Below are positions 53,887 to 62,198 of a DNA stretch of 64,000 nt, in pieces (position 1 is the stretch's first letter; each line of letters opens with the position of its first letter). Source of the DNA: Bifidobacterium simiiventris (GTDB lineage Bacteria; Actinomycetota; Actinomycetes; Actinomycetales; Bifidobacteriaceae); assembly GCF_019331715.1 (NCBI RefSeq), contig NZ_JAHBBG010000003.1:62001-126000 (forward strand), written 5' to 3'. Made by a program: the position numbers and the translations under genes. Below the pieces are notes generated by a model. That model did no database searches, had not been told where the DNA came from, and saw only the letters and a list, made by a program, of their open reading frames with translations.

Positions 53887-56800
53887 ATGACAGAATTCAC
53901 ATCTTCAGTCACCTGCGATCACAACCGCATCGTCATCGACGGCAAGCCGCGCGTGCTGCTGTGCGCGTCGCTGTTCCCGTTCCGCGTACCGCGCGGCCAG
54001 TGGCAGCAACGTCTGCAAGCCGTCAAACGACTCGGCTACCACGCCATCGACGTGTACATCCCGTGGAACTTCCACGAAACCGCGCCCGGCGTGTGGAACT
54101 TCGCCGGCAACCACGACATCGAGGAATTCCTGCGCATGACCCACGCGGCCGGCCTCTACGCGATGGTGCGCCCCGGCCCCTACATCTGCTCCGAATGGGA
54201 CGGCGGCGCGATCCCCGCATGGGTCGCCACCGACCCGGAGCGTGGCGGCGGCCGTACCGCGCTGCGTCAGAACGCCCCGCGCTTCCTCGACGCCGTGCGC
54301 GAATGGTACGGCCATATCCTGCCTATCATCGCCCGCCAGCAGTACGGCCACGGCGGCCCGGTCATCGCCGTGCAGGCCGACAACGAACTCGACTTCTACT
54401 CCTGCCGCGATCCGCGCGGCTACATCGGCGCGCTCGCCGACATGATGCGCGCGGCCGGCATCGACGTGCCGATCGTCGCGTGCGCCGGCCAAGGCGACAT
54501 TGAGCGCGCGTTCGGCGGTGCGAACGGCGTGACCCCGGCCGTCAACCTGTACGCCGACGACAACGGCGTCGACATGGATGCGCACATCCGCTACTACCGT
54601 GCGGCCGCCGACCGGTACGACGTGCCGCTGATCGTGACCGAAACGAACCGTTGGCATCGCACGCTGCGCCGCATGGTCGGCGCGGGTGCGCGGTTCGTCG
54701 GCCCGTTCCTGCAGGTGTCGGGATGGGATTACGATTTCTCCACATCCGTGAACAATTGGGGTCATCTTGAGTCATATATGACCCATGACTACGATTTCGG
54801 CGGCGTGATCGACCCGGCCGGTCAGGAACGCGAGGACGCGGACGACGCGCGTCGACTGAGCGCGATCATCGCGGCGTTGGGGGAGCGGCTCGCGGCCGCC
54901 GAACCGGCCGAATCCCAGTCGGTTGCGTTCCGCGAGACAGTAGGCGTCCGATCCTGCCACGCCGGGCAAGGTGAGTGTCATGTCGAGCGGAGCGAAGCGG
55001 AGTCGAGACATCTTGTTGACGTCGATGCGTCCAATCGAGCAGTTGCCGCGGTCAACACCGAACTCGGCATCGGCATCCTCGATCTGGCGGGCGGCGGCCA
55101 GCTGCTCACGCTCACCAATGTTTCCAAGCACGATCTGGCGGTGCCGACCGTGTCGGCCACGGCCCGCGATCGTGAACTGTCGCTGCCGGACGTGACGGTG
55201 CCGGTCGGTGCCGGCATGATGATCGTCCGTGATCTTCCGGTGGACGATCGGCTGACGTTGTGTGCGACCGATGGAGAACTGATCGGTCTGCATACCGATA
55301 CCGTACAGACTGATCATTCGGGTGAAGATTCGACGAACGTTGCCGGTTCGAGTGAAGACGATGTGCAGAACGACGCGGCATGTGAACGCACCGTGATCGA
55401 ACTGTCGGCGCCGACCATGCATGCGGGGCAGGTGTGGGCGGCGTTCGCGCCCGGTGAGGATTCCGCGATCGCCGTGAGCAGTCAGTGCGGTGACGTGGAG
55501 ACGCACATCGAACACGATGCGCTGTTCGTCTCCGGCACCGAAGGATCGGTCGCATTCACCATCTGCGGCGGTGCACGCGCGTACCGGATCGTCGTCTCCC
55601 AACCGGTCAAACAGTACGCGCCGACCAGTGCGCCGGTCACGACGGTCACCGAAGTTGAGACGGACGACACGCAGCCGGCATGGTCGAGGATCGATCCGTC
55701 GGCGAACGACGGTCGTGCATTGCCAATGGAGGATGTCGGTCGGTATGCCGGGGCCATGCGGTACTCGGCTGCACTCGACGCTGCGGATTACGGCACTGTG
55801 ACCGGTGTCGTGCTGCGTGATGCGGCCGATACGATCAGCGTGCGGTACGGTGATCGCGACTTTCACGACATCGATACTGATGATCGTAACGGTCGCGATT
55901 CCGACACCAATGATCATGATGGACGCGAAATCTTCACGCCGTGGCAGGCCAACGGCGGCGGGGCTCTCTATGTGCCGTTCGTTCCTGATCGTTTCCGCGC
56001 TCATCTGGGCGACGTCGTCGCGGATAGTGTGGTTGAATCCGGCTACGATCCGACCGCGGCCGCATCGCACGAACTGTCCGTCACCGCGCGCATCTGGGGT
56101 CACTCCAACTTCGACGACGCACGTCTGCCATCGCTGCGACTGACCGCCAAACGCGGCATCACCGGCGCGCTCGCCGTCAACCAGACCATCGATCTCGGCT
56201 CCGGCTGGCTCACCGTCTACGATCCCGACGATCCGGCCGAGGAGCAGCGTCTCCAGCACGCCGGACTCGTGCTCGGCGCCGATCCGGAACCGCGCGGCGG
56301 ACTCGGCGGACGCACCACCGATGTCTGGCCGCACAAGCTCGCCTACACGCGCGTGCTGCACGTGGGCGATGCGACCGTCGCCGCACTACACGTGCGCCGC
56401 GGCGAGGCTCGGCTCGACGTGCGACTCAACGGTCGCACGGTCGGTTCGATCACCCCGCTGCAGCCGACCCTGTGGCTCGGCGAAGTGCACGACGGCGACG
56501 AACTCACTGTCGTCGTCTGGCGCGCATGGGGCGAGAACGCCGGGCGCATGACGCTGCTCGCGGGCCGTGAAATCACCGGCTGGACGATGGCCGCACAAGG
56601 CCTGCCCGAACTGCGCGCCGCGGCGGATAGTGCGTGTGATGATGTGCGTTCCGTGAAGCTGCCGCTGAGCGTCGCGCCCGGCGAAGGCGTGTGGCTGCGC
56701 GTGCCGCGTGCGGCGCTCGCCGATGCCGTGTGCTCGATGAACACGGTCGTGCGGTTCGACGGCGACGGGCTGCAATTGACCGCGTTCACCGACGACCTGT

Positions 56801-56979
56801 GCCTGGGACGCGTCGTGCTCGGAGGATTGCCGGGCACGATGTTCGGCGGCGGCCACGGCGACCTGTTCCTCGTCCCCGAGGAGTCGGCCGGCGACCTGCG
56901 GCTCTACGCCGAAGCCACACGCGACACCGCCGGCACCCTCAACGTCATCACCCTCGGCGGCCCCGTCGACCTCGACTGA
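53887..56979 (+). CDS. Beta-galactosidase-like enzyme, GH35
   Basis: A 1030-residue retaining glycosidase without a signal peptide. The GH35 barrel fills about residues 15-330: LFPFRVPRGQWQQRL, VYIPWNFHETAPGVWNF, MVRPGPYICSEWDGGAIPAW, the acid/base Glu in VQADNELDFYS (E167) and the nucleophile Glu in VTETNRW (E252). The C-terminal half is beta-sandwich and jelly-roll. At residues about 364-376 an F2 repeat arm is inserted in frame (ECHVERSEAESRHLV), apparently in a linker. The ATG at 53887 is chosen at the start of homology; its ribosome-binding site is weak. GH35 members mostly cut terminal beta-galactose. The exact linkage is unknown. Confidence 0.88.
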   Translation: MTEFTSSVTCDHNRIVIDGKPRVLLCASLFPFRVPRGQWQQRLQAVKRLGYHAIDVYIPWNFHETAPGVWNFAGNHDIEEFLRMTHAAGLYAMVRPGPYICSEWDGGAIPAWVATDPERGGGRTALRQNAPRFLDAVREWYGHILPIIARQQYGHGGPVIAVQADNELDFYSCRDPRGYIGALADMMRAAGIDVPIVACAGQGDIERAFGGANGVTPAVNLYADDNGVDMDAHIRYYRAAADRYDVPLIVTETNRWHRTLRRMVGAGARFVGPFLQVSGWDYDFSTSVNNWGHLESYMTHDYDFGGVIDPAGQEREDADDARRLSAIIAALGERLAAAEPAESQSVAFRETVGVRSCHAGQGECHVERSEAESRHLVDVDASNRAVAAVNTELGIGILDLAGGGQLLTLTNVSKHDLAVPTVSATARDRELSLPDVTVPVGAGMMIVRDLPVDDRLTLCATDGELIGLHTDTVQTDHSGEDSTNVAGSSEDDVQNDAACERTVIELSAPTMHAGQVWAAFAPGEDSAIAVSSQCGDVETHIEHDALFVSGTEGSVAFTICGGARAYRIVVSQPVKQYAPTSAPVTTVTEVETDDTQPAWSRIDPSANDGRALPMEDVGRYAGAMRYSAALDAADYGTVTGVVLRDAADTISVRYGDRDFHDIDTDDRNGRDSDTNDHDGREIFTPWQANGGGALYVPFVPDRFRAHLGDVVADSVVESGYDPTAAASHELSVTARIWGHSNFDDARLPSLRLTAKRGITGALAVNQTIDLGSGWLTVYDPDDPAEEQRLQHAGLVLGADPEPRGGLGGRTTDVWPHKLAYTRVLHVGDATVAALHVRRGEARLDVRLNGRTVGSITPLQPTLWLGEVHDGDELTVVVWRAWGENAGRMTLLAGREITGWTMAAQGLPELRAAADSACDDVRSVKLPLSVAPGEGVWLRVPRAALADAVCSMNTVVRFDGDGLQLTAFTDDLCLGRVVLGGLPGTMFGGGHGDLFLVPEESAGDLRLYAEATRDTAGTLNVITLGGPVDLD
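54976..55014 (+). repeat. Single F2 arm inserted in frame in the GH35 gene
   Basis: TGTCATGTCGAGCGGAGCG followed by AAGCGGAGTCGAGACATCTT matches the left arm of the F2 elements at 6685, 42079 and 47889. Its 39 bp are 13 codons and keep the frame. Confidence 0.75.
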
Positions 56980-57001
56980 CACTTTCCCGAAAGGCATCAT
57001 C

Positions 57002-58093
57002 ATGAAAACTCCCATCGATCTGAACGATCCGTACGGCTATCTGCTCGTCCACTTCATCGAAGACCCCGAGCACTACACCGAACGCATCTACCTCGACCTA
57101 TCCGAAGGCGACGATCCGGAACGCTGGCATCCGCTGAACGGCGGCAACCCGATCCTCACCTCCACGCTCGGCACCACCGGCGTGCGCGACCCGTATCTCG
57201 TGCGCAATCCCGAAACCGGCCGCGTCTACATCATCGCCACCGACCTGCAGGTCTTCGCTGGCGGCAGCGGGTCCGACGGCGGCAGCGACTGGTATGCGTT
57301 CTCGCATCACGGCAGCACGAATCTCATCATCTGGTACTCCGACGATCTGGTGCACTGGAGCGAACCGCACGCGCTCGACGTGTCCCGCCGCGCCGACGGC
57401 ACGCATGCGCAGCTCGGCATGGCGTGGGCTCCGGAGGCACTGTGGGTGCCGGACTACTATCCGGCTGGTTCCGAGGCCGAACACGGCGGCACGCGCGGCG
57501 CGTTCGTGCTGTACTGGTCGAGCAAGCTGTTCGCCGACGACAACGTCGAGCACAAGGACGATTCGGTGTACGACCGTGTGATGTGGGGCGCGACAAGCGA
57601 TTTCACGAACGAGACGTACGAGTACGGCGGCCTGTTCATCGACCTCGGCCGCGACACGATCGACACGACGATGATCCAGCGCGTGCTGCCCGACGGCACG
57701 ATTCGCACCTACCGCGCGACCAAGGACAACGGACCGCAGACCTCCAACATCTGGCTCGACTCGACCGATGCGAAGCGCTGGTGGGAGCCGGGAACCGAGT
57801 GGCACGTCATCCAGAAGAACATCGGCGTCGACTGGACGCCCGACCATCATGCTGGCGGTGTGGAAGGTCCGGCGCTGTTCGCCTCGCATTCGGATGATCG
57901 CGTGTATCTGTATGTGGACGTGATTCCGTCGATCGGCTACCGTCCGATGGTGTCGACCGATCCCGATCGCGGATTCGACTACCTGCGCTCCAACGATTTC
58001 TATATGGCCCCGCACACCAAACACGGTGGCGTGATGTCCCTCACCCGTGCCGAATACGACCGCATCAAGGCCGCCGACGGCACCATCGGCTGA
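57002..58093 (+). CDS. GH43-type beta-propeller glycosidase
   Basis: A 363-residue protein with the five-bladed propeller layout of GH43 and related families. The catalytic-type acids visible are the Asp of GVRDPYLV (D63), an acidic region in MAWAPEALWVPDYY and the Glu of GGVEGPALF (E288, likely general acid). NLIIWYSDDLVHW is typical blade sequence. There is no signal peptide. It begins 22 bp after the GH35 stop and is probably co-transcribed. Family 43 members act on arabinofuranosides, xylosides or beta-1,3-galactans. The neighbouring GH127 makes an arabinose- or galactose-containing substrate likely. Confidence 0.82.
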   Translation: MKTPIDLNDPYGYLLVHFIEDPEHYTERIYLDLSEGDDPERWHPLNGGNPILTSTLGTTGVRDPYLVRNPETGRVYIIATDLQVFAGGSGSDGGSDWYAFSHHGSTNLIIWYSDDLVHWSEPHALDVSRRADGTHAQLGMAWAPEALWVPDYYPAGSEAEHGGTRGAFVLYWSSKLFADDNVEHKDDSVYDRVMWGATSDFTNETYEYGGLFIDLGRDTIDTTMIQRVLPDGTIRTYRATKDNGPQTSNIWLDSTDAKRWWEPGTEWHVIQKNIGVDWTPDHHAGGVEGPALFASHSDDRVYLYVDVIPSIGYRPMVSTDPDRGFDYLRSNDFYMAPHTKHGGVMSLTRAEYDRIKAADGTIG

Positions 58094-58249
58094 GACGGAT
58101 GATCGTTCGCGCTATCCGGTTCCGGTCGCCGCGCCCCATTCTGTCCCAGCACAACTATTCTCGGAAATCAGCCCCGTCGTCCGGAAACAGTCGCACTGGG
58201 ATATCGTCAGTGCAACTATTTCCGGACGACTCCATTGGCAATCGGGGCG

Positions 58250-59563
58250 TTAGCGGATGCGCTCGGCCAGCACCCATGCAGCGTAAAGGGGAATGCTCCT
58301 GAGATCACCTTCCACGCCGAAGTTCTTCGCGCTCAGTCGCACCGCATAGGCCGGCCGGTACTTCGCGCGATATGCGACGAGGCTGCGCGCTGTCACATTG
58401 CCGCCCGACTTGACCTCGATCGGCACCACGTTGCCGTCGCGGTCGCGTACGATGAACTCCACTTCGCCGCGATTCAGGTTACCCCAGTAGTATGCGGGGA
58501 TTTCGGCCGCCGTGAGCTGTTGCAGCACGTAGTTCTCGTTCAGCGCGCCGCGGAATGCGGACGCCTTGTCGTCCGCCGGCATCAGATCCGTAAGCGTCAC
58601 GTCGTAATCGCACGACAGCAGTCCTGTATCGGCCATGTACACCTTGAACGTCGAGGGATCTTCGAATGCCCTGAGCGGCGCGGTCGGTTCGCTCACCTGC
58701 GTCAATCGGGTGATGATGCCCGCCGAGACCAGCCACGACAGCGCGCCTTGATACGCGTTGGCGCGACCTCCGGAACGGATCGTCTTGTACTGGAACTTGT
58801 GGTTTTCCTTCGCAAGCTGGCGGGGGATGCTGTTCCAGGCCTCGAGGATGCGCTGGGTCTCGCGTGCGGACGAATACTTGGCCATGTCCGCCGTATAGGC
58901 CGTGGTGATGTTGCGTTGCAGGGTGCGGGCGGTCTGCAACGAGCCGCCGGATTCGATGTATGCCTTGGTCGGTTCGGGCATGCCGCCGACCAGCATGTAT
59001 TCGCGAACCAGCTCCATCGCCTTGTCGTGAAGCATGAATGGCCGGGTCGGGCTGTCGTATGCCTCGCGGATGTCGTCGACGAGCCGGTCCTCGCCTTTTG
59101 CCCACAGGTATTCCTCGAAGTTCATCGGATGCAGCGTGAGCATGTCGACCTTGCCGACGGGGAATGAATATTTGCTGCGGTTCACCTTGACGCCGAGCAG
59201 GCTGCCGGCGGCGATGACGTGATACTGCGGTGCATCGTCGCAGAAGTATTTGAGACTGGTCAGCGCCCGTTCGCACAGCTGGATCTCATCCAGAACGATC
59301 AGCGTATGCTCGGGGCTGATGTCCATGCGCAGCAGGCTTTCCAGCCCGTGGATGATGTCCGTCGGCGCGATCGATTGGCCGAAAATCGCCGCGGCCCGTT
59401 CGTCGCGGGAGAAATCGACGTACGCGATGTTATCGAACGCGCGGTCGGCGAAATGGGTGATCGCATACGTCTTGCCGACCTGCCGTGCCCCGAACAGTAC
59501 CAGCGGCTTGCGATGCGCGGAATCCTTCCACTGGGCGAGTTGCGAGTCAATCGTTCTGCGCAT
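58250..59563 (-). CDS. AAA_14 ATPase with C-terminal DUF4143 (nuclease-like) domain
   Basis: A 437-residue P-loop protein. Walker A GARQVGKTY and Walker B TLIVLDEIQLCE belong to the AAA_14 type; a sensor-like IAAGSLLGV follows. The C-terminal part is the DUF4143/PD-(D/E)XK-like domain: RGALNENYVLQQL, YYWGNLNRGEVEFIVRDRDGNVVPIEVKSG (with E, D and ExK-type residues). The function of this widespread family is unsettled, with defence, DNA-related or toxin-type roles proposed. It reads against the glycan genes. Its 5' side holds two AT-rich tandem palindromes likely to be its own operators. Acquisition by transfer is plausible. Confidence 0.88.
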   Translation of the reverse strand: MRRTIDSQLAQWKDSAHRKPLVLFGARQVGKTYAITHFADRAFDNIAYVDFSRDERAAAIFGQSIAPTDIIHGLESLLRMDISPEHTLIVLDEIQLCERALTSLKYFCDDAPQYHVIAAGSLLGVKVNRSKYSFPVGKVDMLTLHPMNFEEYLWAKGEDRLVDDIREAYDSPTRPFMLHDKAMELVREYMLVGGMPEPTKAYIESGGSLQTARTLQRNITTAYTADMAKYSSARETQRILEAWNSIPRQLAKENHKFQYKTIRSGGRANAYQGALSWLVSAGIITRLTQVSEPTAPLRAFEDPSTFKVYMADTGLLSCDYDVTLTDLMPADDKASAFRGALNENYVLQQLTAAEIPAYYWGNLNRGEVEFIVRDRDGNVVPIEVKSGGNVTARSLVAYRAKYRPAYAVRLSAKNFGVEGDLRSIPLYAAWVLAERIR

Positions 59564-59578
59564 GACGTACCTTCCGTT

Positions 59579-59640
59579 GTTAAAAATGCAAAAATATACA
59601 TTTTTAACATGTTAAAAATGCGTTAACTTACATTTTTAAC
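59579..59640. promoter_or_regulatory. Two tandem operator-like inverted repeats
   Basis: GTTAAAAATG-N10-CATTTTTAAC occurs at 59579-59608 and again at 59611-59640. The 10-bp arms are identical in the two copies and the spacers differ. The site begins 16 bp before the AAA/DUF4143 start codon in the only strongly AT-rich patch of the region. Confidence 0.85.
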
Positions 59641-59803
59641 AGTATAACAGCAATGTGCGGCACTCGGCACAAATCCGTCATCGAGTCCACTTGGTCAACG
59701 ATTTGTCCACCTATCGGTGCGTGGCGGACGGCGTACGGTAGGCATCGTTCGTCAACGATAACCGGCAATCGGCCGGTCACCGGCATAAGTCAAAGGAGCC
59801 GAT

Positions 59804-62011
59804 ATGTCTACCGCATCCGCGCAGCCCAACCCGACCGCGCAGCACAGCAAGCCGCTCGCGTTGCGCAACGTCATCGTCACCGACCCGTTCTGGCACACCG
59901 AGCAGGAACTCGTGCGCACCGCCGTCATCCCGTTCCAGTGGAACGCGCTCAACGACAACGTTCCCGGCGCCGCCCCCAGCTACTGCATGCACAACTTCAA
60001 GGCCGCCGCCGCGCAGAACCAGCGCAAGAACACCGAAGGCAAGAAGTTCGTCCCGCCGGCCTACACCTACCGCGGCTTCGAATCCAAGCCCGAGGACCCC
60101 AAGCACCCCGATCCGGACAAGTTCTACGGCTTCGTGTTCCAGGACACGGATTTCTCGAAGTGGATCGAGGCGGTCGGCTACAGCCTGACCCAGCATCCGG
60201 ACGCCGAACTCGAGGCCACCGCGGACGGCGCGATCGACATCGTGTGCGCGGCGCAGCTCGACAACGGCTACCTCGACACCTATTACATCCTCAACGGCAT
60301 GGACCGCGCGTTCCACAACCTGCGCTGGCACCACGAACTGTACTGCCTTGGCCACCTGATCGAGGGCGCGATCGCGTATTATGAGGGCACCGGCAAGGAC
60401 AAGCTGCTCAAGGCCGCCGAGCGTTTCGCCGACTACGTGGGCGAGTACTTCGGTCCGAAGGAAGGCCAGTGCAAGGGCTACCCGGGCCATGAGATCGCCG
60501 AGATGGCGCTCGCGCGTCTGGCCGACCTGACCGGCGAAAAGAAGTACCTCGACCTCGCCAAGTTCTTCATCGACGAACGCGGCACCGAACCGAACTACTT
60601 CATCTACGAAGGCGAGCGCGACAAGCGCGACGGCTACTCCGACACCAACTGGACGTTCGACTGCGAGTACACGCAGGCCGACAAGCCGGTGCGCGAGCAG
60701 AAAGAGGCGGTCGGCCATGCGGTGCGCGCCGGCTACCTGTACTCGGGCATGGCCGCGGTTGCCAAGCTCACCGACGACGCCTCGCTGGTCGAAGCGTGCG
60801 AGAACCTGTGGCGCAACATCGTCGACAAGAAGCTGTACATCACCGGCGGCATCGGCGGCACGGTGAACGGCGAGGCGTTCTCGTACGACTACGATCTGCC
60901 GAACGACGCCGCGTATTCCGAGTCGTGCGCGGCGATCTCGCTCGCGTTCTTCGCGCGCCGCATGCTTGAGATCGCGCCGAAGGCCGAATACGCTGACGTG
61001 ATGGAACAGGCGCTGTATAACACGACGCTGGCGGGCATGGCGCTCGACGGCAAGAGCTTCTTCTACGTCAACCCGCTCGAGGTCAACCCGTACGCCTGCC
61101 ACAAGGACAACCGTGTCGGCCATGTCAAGCCGGTGCGTCAGAAGTGGTTCGGCTGCGCGTGCTGCCCGCCGAACATCGCGCGCATCGTCGAGTCGGTGCA
61201 GGAGTACGCGTACACGGTCAGCGACGATACGTCCACCCTGTTCACGCACCTGTACATGGGCGGCGTGGCGCGGGCGACGCTCGGCGGCGCGGACGTGACG
61301 CTGGACGTGGCGGCCGAACTGCCGTGGAAGGGCGACGGCGCGGCGACCGTGCGGCTCGGTTCCGAGGAGTCTGCCGACGTGGCCTCCGCGGCGACGTTCA
61401 CGTTGGCGTTCCGTCTGCCGGGTTGGGCCGGTTCCACGGACGCCGCGGCGGGTGCGATCTCGGCGTCCGGTGAGGCCGACGGCCGTGTCGTGCGTGCGGT
61501 GCGTGACGGTTACGTGTACTTCACCGGCCAGTGGCGTGACGGTGACGAGGTGACGTTCGACTTCCCGATGCCGGTGCGCATGATGAAGGCGAATCCGATG
61601 GTGCGCGAGGACGCGGGTCGCGTCGCGTTCGTGCGCGGCCCGATCACGTTCTGCGCCGAGGAGCGGGACAACGGCGCGAACCTGCACCTGCTGCACGCGG
61701 ACGTCGCGGCGATCCTGGCGGACCCGTCGTCGGTGAAGGTCGTGCCGTTCGAGTTCCATGCAGGTGCGGCCGGCATCGACGCGGACGGCCAGGGCGAGGT
61801 CGACGAGGTGACCCGCGACATGGTCAAGCTTGAGGTGCCCGCGTGGCGTGAGCCGGTGCCGGCCGGCGCGTCCGCGGAGTCGCCGGCGTTCGCGCCGCTG
61901 TACGCCGAGTACCGGCCCGCCAAACGTGAGCCGGTCACCGCGACGCTGATCCCGTACTTCGCGTGGGCCAACCGCGGCGAGAACGAGATGACCGTCTTCC
62001 TGCACGACTGA
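59804..62011 (+). CDS. GH127 beta-L-arabinofuranosidase (HypBA1-like)
   Basis: A 735-residue cytosolic enzyme of the cysteine-dependent family GH127. Zinc-site residues map cleanly onto B. longum HypBA1 by spacing: E373 and C375 in YSESCAAIS and C453, C454 in CACCPPN. The presumed acid/base is E357 (NGEAFSY), 16 residues before E373 as in HypBA1. The (alpha/alpha)6 barrel (LYCLGHLIEGAIAYYEGTG) precedes C-terminal beta domains. It would release L-arabinose from beta-1,2-linked arabinofuranosides, as in hydroxyproline-rich glycoproteins; other GH127 specificities are possible. AAAGGAG precedes the ATG. It lies beyond the inverted AAA gene, so it needs its own promoter. Confidence 0.94.
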   Translation: MSTASAQPNPTAQHSKPLALRNVIVTDPFWHTEQELVRTAVIPFQWNALNDNVPGAAPSYCMHNFKAAAAQNQRKNTEGKKFVPPAYTYRGFESKPEDPKHPDPDKFYGFVFQDTDFSKWIEAVGYSLTQHPDAELEATADGAIDIVCAAQLDNGYLDTYYILNGMDRAFHNLRWHHELYCLGHLIEGAIAYYEGTGKDKLLKAAERFADYVGEYFGPKEGQCKGYPGHEIAEMALARLADLTGEKKYLDLAKFFIDERGTEPNYFIYEGERDKRDGYSDTNWTFDCEYTQADKPVREQKEAVGHAVRAGYLYSGMAAVAKLTDDASLVEACENLWRNIVDKKLYITGGIGGTVNGEAFSYDYDLPNDAAYSESCAAISLAFFARRMLEIAPKAEYADVMEQALYNTTLAGMALDGKSFFYVNPLEVNPYACHKDNRVGHVKPVRQKWFGCACCPPNIARIVESVQEYAYTVSDDTSTLFTHLYMGGVARATLGGADVTLDVAAELPWKGDGAATVRLGSEESADVASAATFTLAFRLPGWAGSTDAAAGAISASGEADGRVVRAVRDGYVYFTGQWRDGDEVTFDFPMPVRMMKANPMVREDAGRVAFVRGPITFCAEERDNGANLHLLHADVAAILADPSSVKVVPFEFHAGAAGIDADGQGEVDEVTRDMVKLEVPAWREPVPAGASAESPAFAPLYAEYRPAKREPVTATLIPYFAWANRGENEMTVFLHD

Positions 62012-62041
62012 TCGCGGCCGTTTCCGTAATACCAATAACCT

Positions 62042-62089
62042 ATAGCGGGCGTGAAATCGTTGAAATTCCAACGATTTCACGCCCGCTAT
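62042..62089 (+). terminator. 21-bp perfect hairpin after GH127
   Basis: ATAGCGGGCGTGAAATCGTT (then G, 62042-62062) is perfectly inverted at 62069-62089 around AAATTC. It is an exceptionally strong stem 30 bp after the stop, without a T run. Confidence 0.7.
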
Positions 62090-62198
62090 CGTATTTCCCC
62101 TCGAAACGCGCATCGGGTAGCGTGGGAGGCAATGGCGCACACAGAGGCTGTGGGGGCTGGAGTGCCGACCAATACCATCACAAGAGGGAAGAAGCATC

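Noticed and set aside
54976..55014. Frameshift or sequencing error in the GH35 gene
   Set aside because: The inserted repeat arm is a multiple of three and the frame continues with normal family sequence on both sides.
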